Source of the DNA: Eurosta solidaginis
Taxonomy: Eukaryota; Arthropoda; Insecta; Diptera; Tephritidae
Reading direction: 5' to 3'
Length of the DNA stretch: 64,000 nt
Assembly (NCBI RefSeq): GCF_040869045.1
Contig: NC_090319.1
Coordinates: 280,337,693-280,401,692, forward strand
Part shown: positions 31,634-44,667 of the stretch, piece by piece
How the letters are laid out: each line of letters begins with the position of its first letter
Numbering within the stretch: position 1 is the stretch's first letter
Program-made: the position numbers and the translations under genes
Notes under the pieces: generated by a model
Told to the model about the DNA's origin: nothing
Seen by the model: the letters and a program-made list of their open reading frames with translations, nothing else
The model's database searches: none

Positions 31634-33339
31634 GTGGTTGAATTTCAACCACTGGGCGAACTCTAGTATGAAATAAAATTCGATTAGTTTTCAAGCACAC
31701 TTCCCGCTTAAATGTATACATGTGATATCAATATTTAAGACATAAATTGAAGCTATGCTCGTAAATTGAAGCTATGCACCTCTGTCAGAGGTGGGTGTTC
31801 CCCGCGTTGGGCGTACCTCGGCCCGCTCGAGTGGTACGGCCGACCTCCCATTGTCGTTGGCAAGTTACCTAGAAAAAGACAAAATAAAAGTACGCAAAAG
31901 TAATAATCCTTATAGGCATGTTTGTAAGTTATGTATACTCGTATACCCGTAAGCTCGACATTCAAGTAGTCCCAACGCATGGCCCGCCGCGTCTCAAGGT
32001 CGGAACCATGTATGAGTGGGTGCCCTCCTCCTCACGCTATTGCCCATGTCGCCATTCAACTGCCTTTTTTTGGTGTAAACAAATCGGGTCGCCCAAGCAC
32101 TAGCCTGAAAATATATTTTGAATATTAAACAAATGAATTCAAGAAATGATACAAATTTGGATCATTTAGCTAAAGTTATGATTGAACTACCAAGAACGTA
32201 TATGGCACACGATGCCGGCGTGTAGATGAGGACGCAATAAAATGCAGCGTCAAAGCGCTAGCTGACTCTAATACATTTTTTTGTTGTATCCAATTTTAGC
32301 ACTCAAACCATGACGTGCCTTAGAGGGTGGTTGAATACAAATAGGAGTATATGAGAACTCAAAGGAATTATTAACGCACAGGGTTTAGGGGGTTTCCCAT
32401 TTTATCAATATAAAAGCGACATATTGGGTTTTCTTTATAAATTATAAATAATATATACAAAAATAACTAATATCATTCACTTTACCAAACACAAACTGAC
32501 GAACACCAGAGTTAATGCTCCCACCAATTGCCGTGTTACACCATCGGAAGTTTTCTGTGGATCTCGTCCTCAGGATGGCACTCCGGGTAGGTCATTATAA
32601 ACGAAAACAAATCACTTTTGTTTTGGGTAATTATTGGTTTTTGTTATTAATTGTACAAAATTCACGATTTAAGCGCGGTGACTGCACAATATTTGTAAAC
32701 AAATAGTGATATGTAAAAGTTAGGAAGTATTCGGGAAGTCACCAAAGGGAAATTTGTTAAAGGTTTTAAGGAAGGTTGCCGGACCGCAGCGAAAGGTATG
32801 ATGAAAGAATATAGGATCAGTCGAGGAAAAGGATGGATATAGGGTAAAGAAAGTGCGATTAGGTTGGAGATGAGGACAATAGGAATCAGTATGTTCTGTT
32901 GGATTCTGCTGGTATATATATAGGGCGTAACTGTGGCAGAAGAAAAGAACAATTTTAGCTGTGGGCGTCGTGCGCGCACAGTGAATATTTGGTAATAGTC
33001 GGTGTATTTAATTTTTAAACTTTTTTCCCTGTACGCGTAAAGCCCAGTAAGGACCAAAGCCGTAGTATTCAAATTTCTTGTGTGTGCTGTGGGGCAGGAT
33101 GCACATAAACCGACATTAAGCGCGCGTACAAAAAAAACCCAAAATCAGGACAACCAGCAAATTTTCATAAATTAAATGGTGATAAGTCATCGCATATAAT
33201 GTGGCAAGTCAACCAAACCCCGAAATCCTGTTTTAGGCCCTTTCCATTTTTTTTATTTTGTCTTCGCGCCTTTTTGGTGATTCACCCCAACCCAATTTTC
33301 TAATTTTATCATTATGTAGGTAGGTTGAACTGGCCGGTC
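31634..33339. other. Unassigned sequence, copy A
   Basis: No recognised domain. It includes a GC-richer block at 31780-32100, and a minus-strand 136-codon ORF at 32662-33072 that matches nothing I know. Near that ORF, TATATATAC lies about 30 bp before an AGAACATAC on the minus strand at about 32880-32930. A decayed LTR or LINE leader is possible but unproven. Confidence 0.4.
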
Positions 33340-33745
33340 CATGAGGACCTCACATAGACTGATTGAGTCCGTAGTGTTACCAGAAGTTTGTTTTAACGAC
33401 CAAACTGAAAAACCCATGAAAAACCATGACCTATGTTATAAAATAACTCCGTCCTCTTGGAAAATACTAGAAGCTTCCTATGACTTAAGCCACTTGCTGC
33501 TTCTAAATCTGACAGATGTATTACTCCTAATAACTGGAGTCTTACCCTGGCAGGTGCAGGGCACGAGCACAGAACGTGCTCGATCGTTTCCTCCTCCAAC
33601 CCGCACTTCCTACATCTGCTACATCTGCTGCATCTCACTGATCAAGCCTAATTTAAAGGCATGTGACGCCAAAAGACAGTGCCCAGTCAGAATACCCGTC
33701 ATGAGTCTACAGTCCTCTCTTAATTATATCATTAAATTTTAATAG
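33340..33745 (-). pseudogene. LINE C-terminal zinc-finger fragment, copy A
   Basis: Minus-strand ORF 33638 to 33393 contains CRKCGLEEETIEHVLCSCPA, the C-terminal CCHC-type finger of Jockey/R1-group LINE reverse transcriptases. In other frames upstream (33640-33740) comes sequence equivalent to the usual MTGILTGHCLLASHAFKLGL block. Frameshifted and isolated, so dead. Confidence 0.82.
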
Positions 33746-34329
33746 AAATTCTGACCCAGCTCATCGCGTTTGTGCGGGTGCAGATTTCTTTTAAAAGTAA
33801 ATTTCGATTCACTTCCTTTCTTTTTATAATAGAATGTCTTCCTTAATTATTTCATTTTTAAAATTTCTCATACATGTATTTGCTTTTGTAGCAATGTATG
33901 TACGTACATACTCAAAGTCATGGGGCGTGAATGCCAAATTGGCGCTAAGGCACACCATTGTACCTTGTGGTAAATTGTACCCCTTTGTTCTCCTAGCTGA
34001 GATACATTCACCCATAACGAAAGCTTTGGCGAGCACAGGAAAATTCTCAAGTCAACAGGACATTATTCACCAAAACCAAGCTATAAATTTCACACATAAT
34101 CCGTCCAAGGAAAACTGCTGTAAAACTATTGTGTGCCGGAAACCCAGCGAACAAGCAACATCTTGTACCAAACTAGAATATATGTACAACGAGCTTATGC
34201 CCGCCGGTTTTAGCCCACGTTTCTATAAAAATATAAAAGCTTGGCGTAACGGGCCATGGGTAAAATACGAGTTGGTAAGATTGACTTCTGCTACAGCTAA
34301 TGATTGTTGTTGTATGATATAATGATAAA
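33746..34329. other. Unassigned sequence with overlapping ORFs, copy A
   Basis: A 162-codon plus-strand ORF (33834-34322) overlaps minus-strand frames of 60-70 codons. I recognise none of them. The minus strand continues into Helitron remains at 34330, so this may be more decayed Helitron or flanking DNA. Confidence 0.35.
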
Positions 34330-35540
34330 TGTAACAGGATTCCCCTCGCGTAGTTGAAATTGACCATTGAGTTGCAGAAGATATGAAGCTATAAAGGTTT
34401 GTATTGCGCTCATCAATCCCTTGATTCTCAGCTAACGATCGTCTTGAGCTTCATTGATAGGGATATGAAATTTGAGGCATTTAAAATTGAAAAGACATAT
34501 CTGTCGATATCATTGGAATCCTAGGTTATAAACTTTTTCGTTTTCGAAATTTTCCGATAAAATTAAATGCTTCAATGACATTCGTAAAAGTTTTGTGATG
34601 AAAAGCCTTGTCCCACTACATAAGCGTGGCGAATCGAAATAACGAAGCATAGATATTATGATATTATGGGCCCTTTTTAAGGATCAATGGATGAGGAGAA
34701 ACTTCTGATGGCTCAAAAGAGTTAATAAACTCAATCGGATATGCACAGCTTGTGACTCTTCCACGGCTGTGTTAATATAGTGATAAGTTGTCTTGGTTCT
34801 AGTGATATTAACATCCTCATGTTAAGGTGCCTAAAATTCCTTTTCTCAAAGCCATTTATAGTTTGTAAAAATAGATTCAATATTTGGAAGAAACATTAGC
34901 TATTTAATCTTCAGGTGATGTCACAATTTCTCAAAAACTTGCAGGAAAAGAAATCAAATCTGTTAGTAAATGTCGGTGTGCTCTCCATTTTAACATTATT
35001 TGTCTCGTTATTGGCCGTTAGTGTTTAGAAAAACTGAAATTTTTGGTTGAGCTCAAGGCTGGGTTTTCTTAAATAAAACACTTGGATGTGTATTTTATTT
35101 TGTCTTTTCTGTTAGTAAAGAAATAGGAATTTTGCCATTATTAATTTCAAGAAGTTGTTTAGCAAAAGCTGCTGCTGAAGTGTTTTCGCCAAAATGACCC
35201 CTCATATTTCTAAAGAGTAAATTTTTGTACGTAAAAGCGTCTATAAACGAAAAAGCACGCATTTACTTCCACTGCGGCTGTTCCAGCAAGTAACAGGAAA
35301 GCACCACCTTTGGGACGATCATTACACCTTAAATTCTTAAGGGTTCGGTCTAAAACTTGCAGCGACTTTTTATGAGTAAAGGCGCACACATCGCCTCACC
35401 GTTTTCTTATGTTGCACATCTGTGTATCAGATGTTTGCAGACAGTGGTCATTTAAATCCGGATTTGTACGTCCACCACACAAAGGGTATCCGCGGTATCT
35501 GAGAAAGTAACTGCCATAGTGATTTCTCTTTTTGCTCTTA
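34330..35540 (-). pseudogene. Helitron helicase C-terminal remnant, copy A
   Basis: Minus-strand pieces match conserved parts of Helitron Pif1-like helicases. HKKSLQVLDRTLKNLRCNDR and GGAFLLLAG lie at about 35270-35370, then a frame equivalent to the MRGHFGENTSAAAFAKQLLE block at about 35110-35220. Later come GTRLFITKLLRMSLKHLILS and a segment equivalent to PRIPMISTDM near 34500-34640. Many stops and frameshifts, older than the remnant at 18.4-20.4 kb. Identified by eye from motif order. Confidence 0.7.
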
Positions 35541-35779
35541 CATCAATTAATCAAATTAAACAGAAATATTTTTTTCCGGTTCCTCCAGCCGTATCCAAAA
35601 ATACCAACCCAAAAGATAACATAAAAGAATACTAAAGGAATAACAGCCAAACCCAACTCTGCAATCAAACTTTACGTGTTGAAATAACCTAAGTTTTTAA
35701 GGCAGCCATAGTTCTGAAGTCTCATTTGTTTTTTTTTTTTTTCAAAACCACAAATATTTTACTGGTGCTGTTAGGACTT
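35541..35779. other. Short unassigned stretch, copy A
   Basis: AT-rich sequence with a poly(T) run at 35728-35742; nothing recognised. Confidence 0.5.
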
Positions 35780-36210
35780 AACGTTGTTGTTGTTGTTGTT
35801 GTTGTAGCGATAAGGTTTCTCTCCGGAGGCTTTGGGGAGTGTTACCGATGTGATGCTCCTTTGCCGGATACAGATCCGGAACGCTCCGGCAACACATCAC
35901 CATTAAGGTGCTAGCCCGACCATCTCGGTAACGATTTATATGGCCAAATTTAACCTTCAGGCCATACCTCCCTCCCACCCCAAGTCTCATGAGGAGCTTG
36001 GGGTCGCCAGAGCCTCGTCTGTTAGTGAAACAGGATACGCCACGGATAGGTGAGGTTGCCAATTGGGTTTGGAGAAGCTATATATTGCGCTGGCAACCTG
36101 AAAGGGTTGCGCTACACAGCCCCTTGAATCTGGTATTTTAGTCGCCTCTTACGACAGGCATACCTACCGCAGGTATATTCTGGCCCCCTAACCCGCTGGA
36201 GGGTAGGACG
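35780..36210 (-). repeat. SINE-like or LINE-leader repeat with (AAC)n tail, copy A
   Basis: On the minus strand it starts near CCAGCGGGTTAGGGGGCCAG, contains GCCTGTCGTAAGAGGCGACT and ends in (AAC)n, seen as the GTT run at 35781-35804. GC-richer than its surroundings. The closing trinucleotide tail fits a SINE or an I/LOA-type LINE part. No clear polymerase III boxes found. Confidence 0.6.
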
Positions 36211-36282
36211 ACGTTAGAACTTACGTCATGTAGCTCCTTACCAATTCTCATTATTCCATTTGTATGGTAGGTGCACCCCCTC

Positions 36283-38182
36283 TTTTTATACTCAGCTGAG
36301 AAGAGCTCACAGAGTATATTAACTTTGTTCGCATAACGGCAATCCGTAACGGCATAGACTTCTATATATCAAAATGATCTGGGCGAGAGAAGAAATTTAT
36401 TTAGCCATGTCCGTCCGTCCGTCCGTAAACTTAATAACTTGAGTAAATTTTGAGGTATCTTGATGAAATTTGGTATGTAGATTCGTGGGCACTTATCTCA
36501 GATTGGTATTTAAAATGAACGAAATCGGACTATAACCACGGCCACTTTTTTGATATCGAAAATTTTGAAAAATCCAAAAAGTGTGATAATTCATTACCAA
36601 AGACGGACAAAGCGATGAAACTTGGTAGGTGGGTTGACCTTATGACGTAGAATAGAAAATTAGTAAAGTTTTGGACAATGAGCGTGGCACCACCCACTTT
36701 TGAAAGAAGGTAATTTGAAAGTTTTGCAAGCCGTAATTTGACATTCGTTGAAGATAACATGATGAAATTTGGCAGGAACATTACTACTATTACTATATAT
36801 GTGCTAAATAAAAATTAGCTAAATCGGATGAAGAACACGTCCACTTTTTAAAAAAAAAAAAAATTTTAAGTAAAATTTTAACAAAAAATTTATTATCTTT
36901 ACAGTATATAAGTAAATTATGTTAACAATCAACTCCAGTAATGATATGGTGCAACAAAATAAAAAAATGAAAGAAAATTTCAAAATGGGCGTGGCTCCGC
37001 CCTTTTTCATTTAATTTGTCTAGGATGCTTTTAATGCCATAAGTCGAACAAAGTTTACCAATCCTTGTGAAATTTGGTAGGAGCATAGATTCTATGACGG
37101 TAATTGTTTCCTGTGGGCGAAATCGCTTGGAACCACGCCCAGTTTTTATACACAGTCGACCGTTTGTCCTTGCGCTCGGCCGTTAACACGATAACTTGAA
37201 CAAAAATCGATATATCTTTACTAAACTTAGTTCACCTACTTATCTGAACTCAGTTTATCGTGGCACAAAAAATGGCCGAAATCCGACTATGACCACGCCC
37301 ACTTTTTCGATATCGAAAATTACGAAAAATGAAAAACGTTCCATAATTCCATACCAAATATGAAAAAGGGATGAAATATTATAATTCGATTGCTTTATTG
37401 ACGTAAAATATAACTTTAGAAAAAACTTTGTAAAATGGGTGGTATATTAAGTAAAATAAAATGAAAAAGTTGTACAGGGCGAAATCAAACACCCTTGGAA
37501 TCTTGGCAGGAATACTTTTCGTAGTATTGCATATATAAATAAATAAGCGGTACCCGACGGATGATGTTCTGGGTCACCCTGGTCCAATATTTCGAAAACG
37601 CCTTCACATGTACAACTAAGGATCACTCCCTATAAAAATACTCATTAACACCTTTCATTTGATACCCATATCGAACAAACACATTCACGCCCCTGGTCCA
37701 CCTTTATGGCGATATCTAGAAAAGGCGTCGACCTATAGAACTAAGGCCCACTACCTTTTAAAATACTCATTAACGCCTTTCATTTGATTCCCATATCGTA
37801 GAAGCACATTCTAGAGTCACCCCCTTCCACCTTTATGGCGATATCTCGAAAAGGCATCCACCTATAGAACTAAGGTCCACTCCCTTTAAAAATACTCACT
37901 AACATCTTTCATTTGATACCCATATCGAACAAACACATTCACGCCCCTGGTCCACCTTTATGGCGATATCTCGAAAAGGCGTCCACCGATAGAACTATGG
38001 CCCACTCCCTTTTAAAATACTCGTTAATACCTTCCATTTGATACCAATGTCATACAAACACATTCCAGGGTTACCCTGGGTTCATTTTCCTACATGGTGA
38101 TTTTCCCTTATTTTGTTTCCAAAGTTCTCAGCTGAGTATGTAATGTTCGGTTACACCCGAACTTAGCCTTCCTTACTTGTTT
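36283..38182 (-). mobile_element. Full-length DINE/mini-me-like element, copy A
   Basis: Both family ends are present: TTTTTATACTCAGCTGAG at 36283 and the reverse complement of AAGTAAGGAAGGCTAAGTTC at about 38160-38176. It has a GTCC run at 36409-36425 and three to four 130-bp minisatellite units at about 37590-38060. About 1.9 kb and non-coding. Confidence 0.82.
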
Positions 38183-39658
38183 TATATTGAAGTTATGTTT
38201 AGCCTATGACAATCTTTGGAATGTTTCTAGTGGGTGATTCAGATTTAGTTGTGATCGGCCGATCCGTTTAGGACGCAATCCGATTTATACCTACATACAA
38301 TCATTCATAATTTTAACTTTATATATATATAGATGGAAGATGTGGATAGACTGAAGTTAACAAAAAATTTTAACGGCGGAAGATTATTAAACATCCAAAA
38401 GTAATAACAGCCAAACAAGTCTGTAGTCAAACTTTAGCCCATTTCTCGTTTCCCCAATTCCACATTTTACTGGAGGTGTTTGGACTTAACCTCATATAGC
38501 TCCTTACCAATTTTCATTATCCTACCATTAATACATCCAGAGATATGCAGTATGATAAACTCCATTTATATGGGAGGTGCCACGCCCCTTCTCCCACACC
38601 CCACATTTTTCCGGGGGTGTTAGTGTTTCACCTCATATAACTCGTTACCGAATTTCAATGTTCTAGCATGAATACCTTCAGAGTTATATAGTACCAAATA
38701 TTCATTTTGCATGGGAGGTGCTACACCCCTTTTATATATGGATATTATTTTTAGCCTATGACCATCCTTGAAAGGTTTCTAGTGGGTTGTGCAAATTTGG
38801 TTGTGATCGGCCGATCCGTTTAGGACGCAACTCGATCTATACCTACATACTTACATACATACATACATAATTTGAATTTTATATATATAGATTAAATGTT
38901 TTATGTATATTTCGTCTAGTGTAAAATTTTTATTTAATTATATCTTCAAAAATAGAAAATTTTTAAATATTAATTCATGACAGATGCCCACGCGTTAATC
39001 CAAACGTTTACTCAAAATTCCATTTTTTGTTGAATAGCGGCTAGAAAGGCCTGCCCCTAGGAGTCCCTTAACCGCCAAAGAGAGCTCTTTTAGTTATGAT
39101 AGGACCTTGCTAGGCAATTTAAAATTTTGTGCTCATATGGAGTAATTTTAATGATTGGTTTTTCCGCGTTGGCGGGAAGTCTTGGAAAATTTTGTAAAAA
39201 TGTGGAATTGTTAATATATGTATAAGCAGTTAGTGTAAGTCGAATTAGGCAAATTTTAAATTCCTAAGAAATTTCATTCAACCCTAATATAAGAGAATAT
39301 TTTTTTTCTTTGCTACAATTACATGTGTTTGAGTAAATTATAAAGTTTTTTTATTGTTCAAATCGACTGTACATAAGTCAATGGTAAAGTTTGATTTTTT
39401 ATGGTTTTGTTTAAGTATTATGCGTATGTATTTATCGATATTTTTCCAAATTAAAATGTTATATTGAAGTTAGAAAAAAACATTGTGTGCTAAATTAATC
39501 GAGAGGGGAGGGGGGAGATGAATAAAGGGGAGGTAGGTTGGAATATATTGGAAAAAAGCTAATGAAAGGGACCTGCAGAGTGAAGCGAGCGGTCCAAGGA
39601 AAGGTCGGCTTCTTGGGAGATGATGTGAGAGAGAAGGAATCATGTGAGAGAGAAGGAA
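38183..39658. repeat. Diverged dispersed repeats and unassigned DNA, copy A
   Basis: Two related segments (about 38202-38345 and 38752-38895) share GATCGGCCGATCCGTTTAGG and TACCTACATAC, ending in TA-rich runs. Between them are paired segments with TCATATAGCTCCTTACC and TCATATAACTCGTTACC, so the stretch 38183-38895 is an approximate tandem of about 550 bp. The remainder to 39658 is unassigned and includes a G-rich run near 39501-39515. Confidence 0.55.
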
Positions 39659-40476
39659 CCCTTTACGGCGCCAGGTTTTAAATTTTATTAAATTCATATT
39701 TACTAACTAGTAAATACGCTGTTATTAAAAAAAAACAAAAATAAAAATAAATTTTTTTTTAATTTTTATTAATTTTCACAAAAAATTGTTTGTTGCAGAA
39801 ATGCAACATGGCATCAATAGTGCTACATGAATAAAATCCAACTCAAGATGTGTGGAAATTTTTAAAACAGTTATTTTGTTTAGTATAACACAAACTTACT
39901 CCGCATTTTTCACAGCTTGTTTGTGTAAAACCTTTGCAGCCAGGAAATTTGCACCTCATTCGCTTATCCATCAAAACCTGCCAGTGTCCGTATTGGTCCA
40001 ACCTCACATCTTTCGGGGAACGTGTTGAGCCGGGCCTTTCTTCTTTTTATTTTCAATGAGGCATTCAACATCACTTTTACTTTTCAAACGGTTAACTGTC
40101 TGACATTTGCATAGCGTCTCTGCTATAGCTACTCTGAATTCGGCAGAGTTTAGGACTTTGCTGGTACTAGCTTTTTCAGCAATAATTCTCCGGTATAAAA
40201 ACCAAGAATTACACATTGCAACGTCCAGGAAGTGGTAAAAAACTCGTATATACCAATAGTTACTACGTAGTTTAATTTTGTAGTGACCCATAACAGAGTC
40301 TAAAAGATCAACACCCCCCATTCTGCTCCGACAAAAGGACATTCAATAGACACATATTGTTTTCCTGACTTATCCCACCTTCGTACTACAGATGCTGGGT
40401 GCTCTCCAACAAAATTTGATGCCAGAGTAACGATTTTATTATCTCTCCCAGCTACGACAGTTACGTCGACTCCATT
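39659..40476 (-). mobile_element. piggyBac-like transposon, left end, copy A
   Basis: Terminal CCCTTTACGGCGCC (39659-39672) is the inverted match of GGCGCCGTAAAGGG at 57618-57631. A subterminal TTGCAGAAATGCAA also occurs at both ends. The bases outside the left end read GGAA rather than the TTAA target of piggyBac elements. Truncated at 40476 by the duplication junction. Confidence 0.85.
39880..40476 (-). pseudogene. piggyBac-type transposase C-terminal half, copy A
   Basis: Minus-strand pieces. FVGEHPASVVRRWDKSGKQY is followed in another frame by MGGVDLLDSVMGHYKIKLRS, which carries the aspartate of the conserved GGVDLLD box taken as the third catalytic residue. After a further frameshift comes the cysteine-rich C-terminus KRMRCKFPGC, TSCEKCGVSLCY. 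Two frameshifts and loss of the N-terminal half make it inactive. The junction to the DINE minisatellite lies just upstream of residue MPNGVDV. Confidence 0.87.
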
Positions 40477-42640
40477 GGGCATCAAACGAAAGGTGCTAAT
40501 GAGTATTTTAAAAGGGAGTGGGCCTTAGTTCTATAGGTGGACGCCGTTTCGAGATACCGCCATAAAGGTGGGCCAGGGGTGACTCTAGAATTCGTTTGTG
40601 CAATATGGGTATCAAACGAAAGGAGTTAATGAGTATTTTAAGAGGGAGTGGGCCTTAGTTCTATAGGTGGACGCATTTTCGAGGTATCGCAATAAAGGTG
40701 GACCAGGGGTGACTCTAGACTTTGTTTGTACGATATGGGTATCAAATGAAAGGTGTTAATGAGTATTTTTAAAAGGGAGTGGGCCTTCGTTTGATAGGTG
40801 TTCGCCTTTTCGAGATATCGCCATAAAGGTGGACCAGGGGTGACTTTAGAATTTGTTTGTATGATATGGGTATCAAATGAAAGGTGTTAATGATTATTTT
40901 AAAAGGACGTGGGGCTTAGTTCTATAGGTGGACCCCTTTTCGAGATATCGCCATAAAGGTGGACCAGGGGTGACTCTAGAATTCGTTTGTGCAATATGGG
41001 TATCAAACGAAAGGAGCTAATGAGTATTTTAAGAGGGAGTGGGCCTTTCTTGACCAGGGGTGACTCTAGACTTTGTTTGTACGATATGGGTATCAAATGA
41101 AAGGTGTTAATGAGTATTTTTAAAAGGGAGTGGGCCTTCGTTCTATAAGTGTTCGCCTTTTCGAAATATCGCCATAAAGGTGGACCAGGGGTGACTCTAG
41201 AATGATTTTGTACGATATGGGTATCAAATTAAAGGTATTAATGAGAGTTTTAAAAGGGAGTGGTGGTAGTTGTATATGTGAAGGCGTTTTCCAGATATCG
41301 ACAAAATGTGGACCAGGGTGACCCAGAACATCATCTGTTGGTACCGCTAATTTATTTATATATGTAATACCTGCCAAGATTTTAAGGGTTTTTTATTTCG
41401 CCCTGCAGAACTTTTCATTTTCTTCTACTTAATATGGTAGGTGTCACAACCATTTTATAAAGTTTTTTCTAAAGTTATATTTCGCGTCAATAAAACAATC
41501 CAATTACCTTACCATATTTCATCCCTTTTTTCGTATTTGGTATAGAATTATGGCATTTTTTTCATTTTTCGTAATGTTCGATATCGGAAAAGTGGGCGTG
41601 GTCATAGTCGGATTTCGCTCATTTTTCATACCAAGATAAAGTGAGTTCAGATAAGTACGTGAACTGAGTTTAGTAAAGATATATCGATTTTTGCTCAAGT
41701 TATCGTGTTAACGGCCATGCGGAAGGACAGACGGACGACTGTGTATAAAAACTGGGCGTGACATCAACCGATTTCACCCATTTTCACAGAAAATAGTTAG
41801 CGCCATAAAATCTATGCCCCTACCAAATTTCAAAAGGATTGGTTAATTTTTGTTCGACTTATGGCGTTAAAAGTATCCTAGACAAATTAAACGAAAAAGG
41901 GCGGAGCCACGCCCTTTTTTCAATTTTCTCTTATTTTTGTATTTTGTTGCACCATATCATTACTGGAGTTGAATCTTGACATAATTTACTTATATACTGT
42001 AAAGATATTAAATTTTTTGTTAAAATTTTACTTTAAAAAATTTTTTTTTTTTAAAGTGGGCGTGGTTCTTCTCCGATTTTGCTAATTTTTATTAAGCGTA
42101 CATATAGTAATAAGAGTAATGTTCCTGCCAAATTTCATCATGATATCTTCAACGACTGCCAAATTACAGCTTGCAAAACTTTTAAATTACCTTCTTTTAA
42201 AAGTGGGCGGTGCCACGCCCATTGTCCAAAATTTTACTAATTTTCTATTTTGCGTCATAAGTTCAACTCATCTACCAAGTTTCGTCGTTTTATCGGTCTT
42301 TTGTAATGAATTATCGCACTTTTTCGGTTTTTCGAAATTTTCGATATCGAAAAAGTGGGCGTGGTTATAGTCCCATATCGTTCATTTTAAATAGCGATTT
42401 GAGATGAGTGCTCAGGAACCTACATACCAAATTTCATCAAGATACCTCAAAATTTACTCAAGTTATCGTGTTAACGGACGGACGGACGGACGGACATGGC
42501 TCAATCAAATTTTTTTTCGATCCTGATTATTTTGATATATGGAAGTCTATATCTATCTCGATTCCTTTATATATGTACAACCAACCGTTATCCAATCAAA
42601 CTTAATATACTCTGTGAGCTCTGCTCAACTGAGTATAAAA
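40477..42640 (+). mobile_element. DINE-like element, 5' cut by the junction, copy B
   Basis: Minisatellite units from 40477 to about 41315, then the right part with a CGGA run at about 42475-42495 and the CTCAACTGAGTATAAAAA end. Confidence 0.85.
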
Positions 42641-43306
42641 ATATTTAGTTTAACTGTGGAAAAATATTTAAATTTTTTTATCGAAATTGAAATAGTAATG
42701 CATGTTGAATTGCATTATTAATTCAAATTTTTGTTGTTGCTCTTTCTTAGTGGTAAAGCAGTTAATTTAGTTAAGTAAAGTAATTTCGTTATTGTCGTGT
42801 TTCAGTTAGAAAAACAATTGTAAAAGCAAAAGTCTCTTTTACTGGTAATTTAATTACGTTTACATTACCAATAAATTTAAAAACTTTGTATTAAATCAAA
42901 TTGCAATTCAAATATACTCAAAAATATTCCAAATGAGACTTAATTATTTAATTAAAAAAAAAAAAATATTTAATGTTTTTAATCGAAGTTGAACTGGTAA
43001 TGCATATTAAATTGCATTATAAATTAAATGTTGTCGTTAATGCTGATTGTGATTATCAAAGCAATAAAATCTTACTGGTTGAAAAGGGGACGATTGTCGT
43101 TTTTTTACAACATGATCTTTTGCCTTGCAGGTAATGTAAATCAGATTGCATTACCGTGGTTATATTCATCTTCATCTTACCGTTATATTTATTGATTGCT
43201 CTCTTTCGCTTTTTTCTTTGTTTTCTGCATGCTTGTAGGTTTAATTAATATTGTTCTTCTCCAATTGTTTCACCCGCATGTTTTTAGCACTTTTTTAATT
43301 AAAAAC

Positions 43307-43356
43307 GGCCATAACCGTTTAGACTGTTAAGCGCCAATTAAGTAAGTAAGTAAGTA
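43307..43356 (+). mobile_element. RTE 3' end fragment, copy B
   Basis: Same insertion as 29954-30004, but reading GACTGTTAAGCGCC where copies A and C read GACGGTTAAACGCC. Confidence 0.85.
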
Positions 43357-43649
43357 ATTAAAAATTTCAACATTAAAAATTTTACAATTTATATTTAAGT
43401 CACTGCATCTGGTAACCTCAAACTTAATTATTATTCTCATTTCTAGCTGCCCACTCCATTTCATTTCTTCTTCTTCTTTGATCATCAAATAGTTGATAGT
43501 GTTTTACCCACATATTTCTCCTTCCCGCCATAGCTGCCCTATCTCTTACCATTAAAATTCTTTAAGTTTTTCTTTTTGTTGCAATTTCTCTACATTCTTT
43601 TTGGCATTGCATTAAATAAAATGTGTGTGTGTTTTGTTTCTTCTTTCCA

Positions 43650-43785
43650 GGCATGCTTAACGAACGAAACGATATCATTTCGTTTATTAACGTTAAGAAC
43701 GTCAAATTAACGTTAGTGACTTCGTTTCGTTTATTAGCGTTGATTATCGTAACGAAATGATATGGTTTCGTTCGTTAAGCATGCC
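43650..43785. repeat. Foldback element with 46-bp deletion, copy B
   Basis: 136 bp against 182 bp in copy A. The left arm jumps from CATTTCGTT straight to TATTAACG, a deletion between short repeats of TTCGTT within the hairpin. Confidence 0.88.
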
Positions 43786-44667
43786 TGCTTCTTTCTTTAT
43801 AATCTGCTTGACTTTTATATTAAACAAGTGCAATGAGTGCTGGGCGCTTCCAGTTAACATAAGTGCTTTCCCCCATTCACGTCATTTCTCACCCGCTTGC
43901 CATCAAGCATTGTTTTTCATGATAGTTGCGAGTTTGAATGCTTTGCATATTTCTTGTTTCTGCTTTTTCTTGTTTTTTTCTTTTTTCTTTTTTTGGTATT
44001 TTGCTTGAGCTTTATGTTGAATATAAATATGCATAATTTGGTGGAAGTCGTACATTCTAAAATAGTTAAGTTACATACACACGTACATATGTATATGTTT
44101 CATCTACCTTGACATGAATGTAATGATACTTGAATAAAATAAGATATTACACATGTAACATGAGTTACATGTGTCGTAAATATTTTCTATGAATTTGGCA
44201 ATTAATTGTTTGAAAATTTCTTTTATTCTACTCTTAAAGAATTTTATTCTGTAACGGTTAAGATTCGGTTAAAGCACCCTTAAATATTTAGCTCGACACC
44301 CTCTTCTAGAAAAACATTTAAAAAATTTTGAAAGTGATATCGTCATCTTATATATAAATAGACAAGATGAAAAAATTTGGAACCGTTTTCTGCTAAAGTT
44401 TAATTCTAAGGTATACAAATTATATGTATTGATAGGAAATTTTGAGCTGCACTGTTATCCATAAATAAAAAAAATTTTAGAAATAATTTTAGCATAAAAA
44501 ATTTAACATAAATGTCATACCACTACATATGCAATTATTCATACTATAGACACGCTGTGTGTGTGTACTTGCTTTTTGTGTACTATGCTGAATCATGAGC
44601 ATGGCCGAGGAGTTGCTTTGTACAAAATAAAAATTAAACTAAAATACATAGTTGATCATGCATCAAG

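Larger units (their letters stand above)
27124..40476. repeat. Tandem 13.3-kb duplication, copy A
   Basis: Base 27124 corresponds to 40477. Offset is 13353-13354 on the left and 13307 after the foldback at 30.3 kb. Near-identical to copy B, with sparse substitutions and one 46-bp indel. The left boundary is in the DINE minisatellite and the right boundary in a piggyBac-like transposase gene. Confidence 0.93.

Noticed and set aside
31254..31721. Phe/Ser-rich 140-codon ORF and the opposite Lys/Glu/Arg-rich ORF (also at 44561-45028)
   Set aside because: Both come from the CTTTC polypyrimidine tract.
32662..33072. 136-codon minus-strand ORF as a gene (also 45969-46379)
   Set aside because: No domain, no promoter or splice support, and conservation is explained by the recent tandem duplication.
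33834..34322. 162-codon ORF as a secreted protein (also 47141-47629)
   Set aside because: The hydrophobic start is suggestive, but it overlaps decayed transposon DNA on the other strand and matches no family I know.
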